Of a stretch of 64,000 nt of DNA, positions 1 to 6,931 are shown in pieces. The position numbers and the translations under genes are program-made. Under the pieces are notes generated by a model. It was given only the letters and a program-made list of their open reading frames with translations, was not told the origin of the DNA and searched no databases. Position 1 is the first letter of the stretch, and each line of letters begins with the position of its first letter. The stretch spans positions 124,001-188,000 of the forward strand of contig JAEWVR010000003.1 of assembly GCA_023459055.1 (NCBI GenBank), in the 5' to 3' direction. Origin of the DNA: Fibrobacterota bacterium. GTDB taxonomy: Bacteria; Fibrobacterota; Chitinivibrionia; Chitinivibrionales; Chitinispirillaceae.

Positions 1-370
1 CGGAATGATGGCTATATCATAATAAATCGGAAAATGTCTCGTTCAATTGCTACTTTGAAATTATGTATCCAGTTATCAATAGCTCAGATACGCTAATTAC
101 TCCGCATATACCTGTTACCAGTTTTTTACTATATTTATGCAAATTAGCATAATAACTGATAACAACCCAGGTAACACAACACAAAAAGCAATCATCACTT
201 TGCCACGTTCATAATTTACTTATTACCATATAACCCTTTATTTTATAGCATTTTATCACCATTTTGTGCATGCGCATTGTGTATTGCTCAAAGTCCACAG
301 TAACCGTTTGTCGTCCTGAACACATAATTTTTTTACTATATGTTACCATTTTTTCTATATATTATACCCT
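1..370. other. AT-rich upstream region without a gene
   Basis: No open frame with coding character is visible in these 370 bases. The region is AT-rich and leads into the regulator gene that starts at 371. A -10-like TATTAT lies at about 360-365, almost touching the ATG, and there is no Shine-Dalgarno sequence in front of the start, so a very short or absent leader is possible. No convincing -35 box is seen at the matching distance. Nothing else is recognised here. Confidence 0.5.
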
Positions 371-1243
371 ATGAGAAAGAAAACAGATATAAAGCCTGAT
401 ATTTTTGATTTCTTTGACTACCGTGAATACCTTCAGAGTATTTATGACTGGCGCAAAAGAAATGAATCGGGATTTTCCCACCGGAGCTTTGCAAAAGAGG
501 CCGGCATCGTAAGCCCCAACTATCTTCACCGGGTACTTAAACGTGAACGTGAACTCAGTGAAGAATATGGTAATAAGTTCGCTGCGGCACTCAACCTGCA
601 GGGAAATGATCTGCTTTATTTTTCAACATTGGTCAAATTCAATCAGGAACAGGATTCATCTATTAAAGAAACGTTCCTGAGAACACTGCTTGCACTCCGG
701 TACCGACGCGGCGTTCATCATATACATGACAAGAAGCTGCAATTCTTCAGCAAATGGTATTACCCTGTTCTTCGCGAACTTGTTATTATCAAAAATTTTA
801 ATAACGATTACAATCTTCTGGCTCGTAGCTGTCTTCCAAAAATCACAGCACAGCAGGCAGAAAACGGTATTGCCTATCTGGTGAGACACGGTTTTTTGAA
901 TAGAAACGAAGATGGAACTTTTACCCGAAGTGATCCCGTGATCTCAAGCGGTGATGAGGTTGCATCAACGGTACTTCGTAACTACCATAAACAAACACTT
1001 GCTCAAAGTATCGACGCACTGGATTCGATAGACAAAGAGGAGAGAGATATATCATCAGTCACCCTTTCGGTATCACGAACAACCTATCTTGCGATGAAAA
1101 AAGAGATACAGGATTTCCGGAAACGTCTGCTGGCAATGGCCAAAGAGGATCAGGATCCTCAGATGGTATGTCTGGCGGGTTTTCAGCTTCTCCCGCGTTC
1201 GAAAACAGGTACGCAAAAACAGCCGGGAGGGACAAACTCATGA
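371..1243 (+). CDS. TIGR02147/DUF4423-family regulator
   Basis: The 290-residue protein has the layout of the TIGR02147 family, which is enriched in Fibrobacter and Bdellovibrio: an N-terminal 'DIFDFFDYREYL' segment, a helix-turn-helix-like stretch around residues 30-75 (SHRSFAKEAGIVSPNYLHRVLK), and a DUF4423-like region over the C-terminal two thirds with a 'LARSCLPKITAQQAENGIAYLVRHGFL' winged-helix-like part. The family is usually considered regulatory; the function here is inferred. The start at 371 is the first Met and covers the family N-terminus, but it lacks a Shine-Dalgarno sequence. The stop TGA overlaps the ATG of the following lipoprotein gene (ATGA), so the two are translationally coupled. 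This points to control of, or by, that lipoprotein. The family call is firm and the role is not. Confidence 0.85.
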   Translation: MRKKTDIKPDIFDFFDYREYLQSIYDWRKRNESGFSHRSFAKEAGIVSPNYLHRVLKRERELSEEYGNKFAAALNLQGNDLLYFSTLVKFNQEQDSSIKETFLRTLLALRYRRGVHHIHDKKLQFFSKWYYPVLRELVIIKNFNNDYNLLARSCLPKITAQQAENGIAYLVRHGFLNRNEDGTFTRSDPVISSGDEVASTVLRNYHKQTLAQSIDALDSIDKEERDISSVTLSVSRTTYLAMKKEIQDFRKRLLAMAKEDQDPQMVCLAGFQLLPRSKTGTQKQPGGTNS

Positions 1244-2904
1244 AACGCTATTTAACGATAATCATTGTTTTATCCTGTGTACTATGCCTGATTATGCCAA
1301 CGATATCATGCAGCCCGCCGACCGGTGGAGGCTCCGAAGCAGGTAATGCACGTATTACAGGGCGTGTCATTGACAGTGAGGGACTTCCTGCAGCACATAC
1401 TATTGTATCTGTGCAGGTTTCAGACTATAATCCATTGGCTGACTCCTCAATAACCAGCCCGGTTACCGATACCACTGATGCAACTGGTATCTACCATTTG
1501 AATGTTAATGAAAACGCGATGTACACGATTACAGCAGTTCATGATCAGACCCGCCATCGTGCCATAATCGCATCAGTTCGTGCAGATAGTACCACCGATA
1601 CGATCGCACCCTGTATTCTTTCCTATCCCGGCAGCATTCGGGTACTTATTCCCGATGAACATAAAAATGATACCGGATACATATTTGTTCCCGGTACGTC
1701 ATTTTACAAAAAGGTACAGCCATCAAGCGGCTTTACCCTGCTTGACTCAATACCCTCTGGAGTAATACCCGGCATTACCTATACTCAGCAGAGAAACACA
1801 GTCCAGTTTCAGCTTAGTCATTCCATTGCTGTCAAACCAAACGACACGACAACACTTCTCTGGCCGGGATGGGAGTATGCTCAGGCAATAACACTTAATA
1901 CATCAGCAAGCGGCGCGGGAATTAATAGTACTCTCTATAATTTCCCGGTGCTTATCAGACTTTCATCTGCGAATTTCACATTTGCTCAAAGCAATCTGCA
2001 GGGAAATGACCTCCGGTTTATATCATCGAACGGGTCAGTACTTCCTTATGAAATCGAGCAATGGGATAGCATCGGTCAGCGGGCATCATTGTGGGTTAAA
2101 CTTGACACGATTCGCGGTAACGATTCCAGACAGTCAATCATGATGTTCTGGGGCAGCAACACCTTACATAGTGCCAACAAACATGTATTTGACACATCAG
2201 CAGGTTTTCAGGGAACATGGCATCTGGGTGACAGCGGGAAAACAAGCAATGATGTTACTCCTAATAAGTATTATGGGGTTTCACCTGACACGGCACGTCC
2301 ACTCAGCGAACGCGGGATTATTGGTGATTGCAAACGGTTTGATGGCGTCTCCGATTATATTGCCGTACCAAATACTGCAAACAGCTCACTTAACTTTGGG
2401 GCGACAGATGCTTATACGGTAAGTGCATGGGTATCCCTTGATACTATTGACAATATGGCGCAGCTTATTGTTGCAAAAGGATATGCACAATATTTTCTGC
2501 GTTGTACCTACTTTCCGTCAAATACGCCACTGTGGGAATTTTCAGAATTTTCAACAGCAACCACTTGGGATGCCTGCACGACATCAGCAGTTGCGCGTCA
2601 GTGGGTACTGCTTACCGGCATACGGAACGGGAATAGCCAGATGCTCTATCGTAACGGGGTTGCGGTGAGCACGATTCCAAATGTGTATCAATCAACAACA
2701 TTGACAAGAAATACATCACAGGATGTTACAATCGGCCGTTTTATGGAACGCGTAACGCTGCCGGGAGAGATAAGCAGTTACTGTTTTTTCAAAGGGTCAA
2801 TTGACGAGGTAAGGATAGAAAAAGGGGCACGGAGTGCCGACTGGATTCGATTGTGTTATATGAACCAGCGGCCTGATGACAAATTGGTAGTATTTAAAAA
2901 ATAG
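1240..2904 (+). CDS. Lipoprotein with carboxypeptidase-regulatory-like, DUF2341-like and LamG domains
   Basis: The ATG at 1240 is preceded by GGGAGG and overlaps the upstream stop by four bases, so it is preferred to the in-frame ATG at 1168 inside the upstream gene. The 554-residue product starts with a lipoprotein signal peptide (hydrophobic residues 5-22, lipobox ending TISC) and a Gly/Ser linker 'GGGSEAGNA'. A carboxypeptidase-regulatory-like beta domain follows (about 35-110). A DUF2341-like domain lies at about 205-320 (WEYAQAITL through IMMFWGS). A LamG/concanavalin-like domain (about 325-550, FQGTWHLGDSG to SADWIRLCY) ends the protein. These are extracellular carbohydrate or surface binding folds; the ligand is unknown. 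Anchoring in an envelope membrane is inferred from the lipobox. Confidence 0.85.
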   Translation: MKRYLTIIIVLSCVLCLIMPTISCSPPTGGGSEAGNARITGRVIDSEGLPAAHTIVSVQVSDYNPLADSSITSPVTDTTDATGIYHLNVNENAMYTITAVHDQTRHRAIIASVRADSTTDTIAPCILSYPGSIRVLIPDEHKNDTGYIFVPGTSFYKKVQPSSGFTLLDSIPSGVIPGITYTQQRNTVQFQLSHSIAVKPNDTTTLLWPGWEYAQAITLNTSASGAGINSTLYNFPVLIRLSSANFTFAQSNLQGNDLRFISSNGSVLPYEIEQWDSIGQRASLWVKLDTIRGNDSRQSIMMFWGSNTLHSANKHVFDTSAGFQGTWHLGDSGKTSNDVTPNKYYGVSPDTARPLSERGIIGDCKRFDGVSDYIAVPNTANSSLNFGATDAYTVSAWVSLDTIDNMAQLIVAKGYAQYFLRCTYFPSNTPLWEFSEFSTATTWDACTTSAVARQWVLLTGIRNGNSQMLYRNGVAVSTIPNVYQSTTLTRNTSQDVTIGRFMERVTLPGEISSYCFFKGSIDEVRIEKGARSADWIRLCYMNQRPDDKLVVFKK

Positions 2905-3217
2905 GCCTTACCCCCCGTATTTCACTGTGTGGATGGGAAAAGAACAGCAGAGCCGCAGAGGGGGATCTGCTTTTACTCCCCTTCTACACGCAGTGAAGAG
3001 GGGGCCGGGGGGTGAGGCTTTTTTGCTACAGGGGTGGAGACGAGCATACAGTTGCACAGTGTCAAACAGGTACACACTACACATTGACACTATGCAACGA
3101 GGGAATAGCTGAACATTTGCTGGGTGTTAAGTGATCTATGCACGCACGCTTACTTTTTTTATGGTATTTGGCTATAAACCTTAATTTTTAATATTTCTTT
3201 TAACAAGGAGAATGTGT
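2905..3217. other. Intergenic region with a 15-bp inverted repeat
   Basis: No gene is supported in these 313 bases; short open frames on both strands are low-complexity and have no ribosome binding site. A G-rich stretch around 2955-3045 is followed by the inverted repeat described separately at 3051-3098. The segment just before the next gene is AT-rich and contains the AAGGAG ribosome binding site at 3205-3210. Confidence 0.5.
3051..3098. repeat. Inverted repeat upstream of hydrolase gene
   Basis: The left arm GTTGCACAGTGTCAA (3051-3065) and the right arm TTGACACTATGCAAC (3084-3098) pair over 15 bases with one mismatch across an 18-base loop. It lies 120 bases before the start at 3218. No T-run follows, so it is not a typical terminator. 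It may be an operator, an mRNA structure or a small palindromic repeat; the sequence alone does not decide. Confidence 0.6.
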
Positions 3218-4678
3218 ATGCTCAGAACAACTGCACTAAGTGTGCTTCTCGCCTGTGGAATAGGTCTTCAGGCCCAGACAATCGCCCTGAAAGGAAAAGT
3301 AACTGATCAGAACAGTAAAGCCGTTGCCGGAGCTGTTGTCACCCTTGTGTCAAAGAATCTTAAAGATACGACTGACAGTAATGGTGAATATGCGATCAAT
3401 GCAGTGATTTCTGCTGCAGGACGGTGGACCCCGAAAACATCTGGTTTGGAAAGGATCTCATTGTCTTCCGGTATGATTGAGGCAAACCTGGTAGCACAAA
3501 GTGATATTAAGATTGACATTTATGATATGCAGGGTTCGCTTATTAATAGTTACAAAATACCTCAGGTGAACGCAGGTACATTCAGATTCGACCTGGCAAG
3601 CCAAAAGTTGTCATCAGCAATGATGCTTGTCCGCGTTTCTGCGGGAAACACTTCCGCTCATTTTCGCTATGCACCACTTTCCACTCGTTTTCATGATGTA
3701 AATCAGGGAACATCATTTTCGAGCATGACACGCAGTGCAGCAGCTACTGCTGATTCAGACACGCTTAGTGTTACTGCTGTTGGATTTAAATCAAAAAAAG
3801 TGGGAATTACATCCTACGAAACAACGGTTAATGTAACCATTGAATCCGAATACACCGGGACTTGTACCGCCTCAAAAAAACACAGTAGTTCATCAGGAAG
3901 CGGCCCTCACAAGGTTGTTATTGAAACAAACAGTGACAATGGCATCAAAGAGGGAACAATTTTCCGTCCGGAAGATCTCGGTCCTGGTAAGAATTACCCG
4001 ATTTTTGTCTGGGGTGAAGGTGGCTGCGGTCTTAACGGAACAGATGTCAAAAATTCCCTGTCCGAAATAGCATCACACGGTTATTTTGTTATTGCAGATG
4101 GTACACCAGGTGGTAGTGGTTCACGCAATATGAGCCTTGAGGCAATGGCAAAACCCGGTCTTGCATACATTACTTGGGCAATTGCAGAAAACAAAAAACC
4201 ATGCAGTGCCTATTACCAGAGTCTTGACACATCAAAAGTTGCAGGTAACGGATTTTCCTGTGGTGGTTTTTTAGGTCAGGGAATCGCCACTGATCCCCGT
4301 ACAACTACATGGGGTCTCAATAGCAGTGGATCATTGTCTGACAATCCAACATTTTGGAATAATGCGAAAAAACCATTCTGGGTTGTTGTTGGTAATAAAG
4401 CAAATGAAGTTGGAAATGCTTACGATAATGGCCTGAAGGATTATACTCAACTTACTAATCGTGGAAACCCAGGTATGTTTTTCTCCTACAAACTTAAGGG
4501 ACACGGTGGCGATCTTTGGGATGCAAATGGTGGACATTTCACTAAAATCAATCTGGCCTGGCTCAATTGGTGGCTCAAAGGTGATACAGGTGCGACCGGA
4601 AAAGGTGTCCTCGTTGGCTCATCCTGCAAGTATTGCACAGACAGCAATTGGGAAGTTAAGTCAGCGAATCTTCCGTAA
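3218..4678 (+). CDS. Secreted alpha/beta hydrolase with N-terminal beta domain
   Basis: The ATG at 3218 is chosen over that at 3212 because AAGGAG (3205-3210) is 7 bases from the former and only one from the latter. The 486-residue product has a Sec signal peptide (cleavage near LQAQ), a carboxypeptidase-regulatory-like domain (about 22-70), a sorting-domain-like segment in the middle (about 95-155, IKIDIYDMQGSLINSY), a Ser/His-rich linker and an alpha/beta hydrolase domain (about 235-475). The nucleophile elbow is GFSCG (Ser near residue 347); a candidate catalytic His lies in KGHGG or GGHF near the end. It resembles secreted esterases or PET-hydrolase-like enzymes; the substrate cannot be read from sequence. 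A terminator follows at 4700. The next gene also encodes a secreted hydrolase. Confidence 0.8.
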   Translation: MLRTTALSVLLACGIGLQAQTIALKGKVTDQNSKAVAGAVVTLVSKNLKDTTDSNGEYAINAVISAAGRWTPKTSGLERISLSSGMIEANLVAQSDIKIDIYDMQGSLINSYKIPQVNAGTFRFDLASQKLSSAMMLVRVSAGNTSAHFRYAPLSTRFHDVNQGTSFSSMTRSAAATADSDTLSVTAVGFKSKKVGITSYETTVNVTIESEYTGTCTASKKHSSSSGSGPHKVVIETNSDNGIKEGTIFRPEDLGPGKNYPIFVWGEGGCGLNGTDVKNSLSEIASHGYFVIADGTPGGSGSRNMSLEAMAKPGLAYITWAIAENKKPCSAYYQSLDTSKVAGNGFSCGGFLGQGIATDPRTTTWGLNSSGSLSDNPTFWNNAKKPFWVVVGNKANEVGNAYDNGLKDYTQLTNRGNPGMFFSYKLKGHGGDLWDANGGHFTKINLAWLNWWLKGDTGATGKGVLVGSSCKYCTDSNWEVKSANLP

Positions 4679-4699
4679 GCCCAATTCGTGATTCGATAT

Positions 4700-4741
4700 A
4701 AGCAAGCTCTTTTCTGTATTTTGGATGGAGCTTGCTTTTTC
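4700..4741 (+). terminator. Rho-independent terminator
   Basis: AAGCAAGCTC (4700-4709) pairs perfectly with GAGCTTGCTT (4728-4737) and the stem runs into a T-run. It lies 21 bases after the stop of the hydrolase gene ending at 4678. Confidence 0.85.
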
Positions 4742-4803
4742 TAACATTCTAATATCTGGGGACTGGTACCAATTGTACACCCCACCCCAGATTAAAGCAG
4801 CAG

Positions 4804-4921
4804 AACCTCCCCGGCAGGAGGGTGGTTTAATTAGTAAAGTGCTATTTGATTTCTTGTTTAATGCTATAAACAGTCGATATGCTCCTTAAAAAATTAATAC
4901 CACCCTCCTGCTGTGGAGGTT
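4804..4921. repeat. MITE-like element with 23-bp inverted ends
   Basis: The 23-base ends at 4804-4826 and 4899-4921 are inverted copies of each other with 21 of 23 matches (core GCAGGAGGGTGGT). The arms continue inward with TTAATT on both sides, offset by one base. The 118-base unit has an AT-rich centre and no coding capacity. It lies in the spacer between the two hydrolase genes, which otherwise holds nothing recognisable. The form fits a non-autonomous palindromic element; a transposase partner is not present in the window. Confidence 0.65.
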
Positions 4922-5038
4922 ACACATTTCAATTTACAGATAGAGGTTAAAAACGGAACTCTCCTTCTAAAAACAACATCATCAACATTACTGCCAATTG
5001 CATAGTACCATACCTTAACATCCAGGAAAAACATTTCT

Positions 5039-6247
5039 ATGAAAAAGTACATTTCAAACCTTCTTACTCTCCCGCTGTATATAACCACAGCATTTACATC
5101 TGTCAGTTTCGCACAATCCTCATCCAGGCCGATAGCATTCGGAACAACACTTGACAGTAAAGCAGTTGTTGCTTCAGCCCAAAAACTTGCAGAATCAATT
5201 GTAAAACCCGGCTCAGCACAGTATCGGGCAAAAGGAGATCAAAAACGATCTTATCGTTTTGCTGAAGCAAATGCGGATGAACCTTACCGTCTCTGCGTGC
5301 CAACAAACTGGGATGGAGTATCGAAGTTACCACTGGTGATGTTTCTTCATGGCAGTGGTAGTAATGAGAGTACCTACCTTGATCAGAATAACAAGCAGAT
5401 GATCAAGTTAGCCAATGACCACGGCTACCTTCTTGTTTCACCACTTGGTGATAAAGGTGCATATGGAAATTATTTGCGGCTCTCATCCCCTTTTGGAAAT
5501 ACAAAAGCCGCAGCAGACCTGATGGCACAAGTGACATCCGCAAGCGAGCTCACTAACCAACTAAGTGAAAAGGATGTGATTAATGTTCTTGAACTTGTGC
5601 TTCACGAATATCCGATTGACAGTACAGCACTGTTTCTTACAGGCCACTCAATGGGGAGTGGTGGTACCTGGTACATTGGCGGGAAATACAGATCCTACTG
5701 GAAGGGGCTTGCGCCGATGTCGGGGCCGTTTGTTCAGGAAACCGGGTACCCATGGGACAGTCTTCACACCATGAATTTTTTTGTTACTGAAGGCACGCAG
5801 GCGCCATCACTTGACGGAAGCAGGGCATTACGCACCTGGATGACCTCAAAGAACTTTAAATTGACCTATAAAGAAGTCAACGCAGATCACGGCGGTATGG
5901 TTCCACTTGTTCTGCCTGATGTATTCAGTTTCTTTGATAGCTGCCGTAACAGTCCTGTCGCGATTTCATCAAAGCAAACTACCTCACACCAAAAACATTA
6001 TAGTAGGTTCTCTGTGAACTATACATCATCTCAATCATTGCGAATTAAGTTTTCTTCAGTAAATAAATACTCAAATGCGACGTTAACGGTGTTGGATATT
6101 ACAGGAAGAAATCACTATACCGGTGTTTTTTCAACAGCTGACAGTGAATTGTATGTAAATAACCTGTCGCTTTCTGCAGGCATCTATCGGGCACTTATCA
6201 GAACCGGTTCACAGAGTGACTGTGCTGGTTTCATCGTGGTGAAGTAA
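5039..6247 (+). CDS. Secreted esterase with type IX-like C-terminal sorting domain
   Basis: The 402-residue protein begins with a Sec signal peptide (MKKYISNLLTLPLYITTAF, cleavage near SFAQ). A PHB-depolymerase/feruloyl-esterase-like alpha/beta hydrolase domain spans about 80-315: oxyanion-loop motif MFLHGSGSN, nucleophile elbow GHSMGSGG and a candidate catalytic His in NADHGG. Residues about 330-402 form a beta-rich domain (TLTVLDITGRNHYTGVF to AGFIVVK) like the Por/type IX secretion C-terminal sorting domain, so export to the cell surface or medium is inferred. AGGAAA about 9 bases before the ATG supports the start. It follows another secreted hydrolase, but an element and a terminator separate them, so they are likely separate transcripts. 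Confidence 0.82.
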   Translation: MKKYISNLLTLPLYITTAFTSVSFAQSSSRPIAFGTTLDSKAVVASAQKLAESIVKPGSAQYRAKGDQKRSYRFAEANADEPYRLCVPTNWDGVSKLPLVMFLHGSGSNESTYLDQNNKQMIKLANDHGYLLVSPLGDKGAYGNYLRLSSPFGNTKAAADLMAQVTSASELTNQLSEKDVINVLELVLHEYPIDSTALFLTGHSMGSGGTWYIGGKYRSYWKGLAPMSGPFVQETGYPWDSLHTMNFFVTEGTQAPSLDGSRALRTWMTSKNFKLTYKEVNADHGGMVPLVLPDVFSFFDSCRNSPVAISSKQTTSHQKHYSRFSVNYTSSQSLRIKFSSVNKYSNATLTVLDITGRNHYTGVFSTADSELYVNNLSLSAGIYRALIRTGSQSDCAGFIVVK

Positions 6248-6517
6248 TCGCGGTATAATTTTCAGGCGATGCGCAGCAATTGATATTTTGTACTTGTCAA
6301 TGTGTGATGAGCCACAACAGATACTCTGGATGACTTCCAAGTAAACTCAGAGCAGCATTTCATTGTAAACCATACAATCAACGTCTTCGGTTAGAAAATA
6401 TTTCGTGTTTTTTCAATGGTGGTGATTGACATATTGGTATACTGTACCCCGATTCAGTATTGGAGTCTAAAAGATTATATAAAACTGAAGTCGTCGTCCT
6501 TCCCCTTGAAACTCATT

Positions 6518-6608
6518 GTCCGAACCGTGATTAAAAGGATTACTGGACAGCCTTGATTTTACAAGAAATCATGACAATCATGTTAATCAAGCGAATCAAG
6601 GTTCAGAC
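6518..6608. repeat. Inverted-repeat element, 91 bp
   Basis: The ends at 6518-6532 (GTCCGAACCGTGATT) and 6594-6608 (AATCAAGGTTCAGAC) are inverted copies with 13 of 15 matches. The interior is made of short GATT/AATC words. I recall similar 'GTCTGAACC...GGTTCAGAC' units being scattered in unrelated bacteria; that recollection was not checked. It is probably a small mobile or recombinogenic repeat. Confidence 0.55.
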
Positions 6609-6786
6609 GATATTTACTCGAACTGACAGCAAAAACAATACCTGTTTTAAAAAAAAGAGACTTGATAACGGGCTCATCGGTTTAGCGCTAGATTGTCAAG
6701 GAAAAGGCCAAAGAAGTATTTATTACGATTTTGTCAGACTTGTATTGGGCGTATTAAAAGCATTTCAACTGCTTTAACCTTAAATA

Positions 6787-6833
6787 AAAGATTCCTGCTA
6801 AAATATTTACATGCCTTAGCAGGAATCTTTTTT
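6787..6833. terminator. Bidirectional terminator stem-loop
   Basis: A 15-base stem, AAAGATTCCTGCTAA (6787-6801) with its exact complement at 6816-6830, encloses a 14-base loop and is flanked by A-runs on the left and T-runs on the right. It can terminate transcripts from both sides. It is about 100 bases beyond the stop of the giant minus-strand gene but 540 bases beyond the plus-strand esterase. Confidence 0.8.
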
Positions 6834-6931
6834 ATTACAAAAGCAATCAACTACTTTAATATTTAGCAGTGTGTCACTCTTAATTCCAGTTTTTCTCAGA
6901 GTGACACCTAATCCTTCATTTTATAACCAGG

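Larger units (their letters stand above)
6248..6931. other. Gene-poor spacer with repeats and stem-loops
   Basis: The 684 bases between the convergent esterase and giant lipoprotein genes contain a 91-base inverted-repeat element (6518-6608), a strong stem-loop with T-runs on both strands (6787-6833) and a second 10-bp perfect inverted repeat at 6871-6880/6898-6907 (GTGTCACTCT and its complement). One open frame on the plus strand (6553-6777, 74 codons) ends ten bases before the stem-loop. It begins inside the repeat element, lacks a ribosome binding site and resembles no family I know. I treat it as unlikely coding, perhaps remnant sequence. Confidence 0.5.

Noticed and set aside
2908..3112. 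Short overlapping open frames on both strands in the G-rich spacer
   Set aside because: Low-complexity composition, no ribosome binding site and no family resemblance; they mirror each other.
4894..5088. Minus-strand frame of 64 codons across the esterase start
   Set aside because: Lies partly inside the inverted-repeat arm and antisense to the signal peptide; no coding features.
6553..6777. 74-codon plus-strand frame before a terminator
   Set aside because: Starts within a repeat element, has no binding site and no recognisable motif; kept only as a possible transcript.
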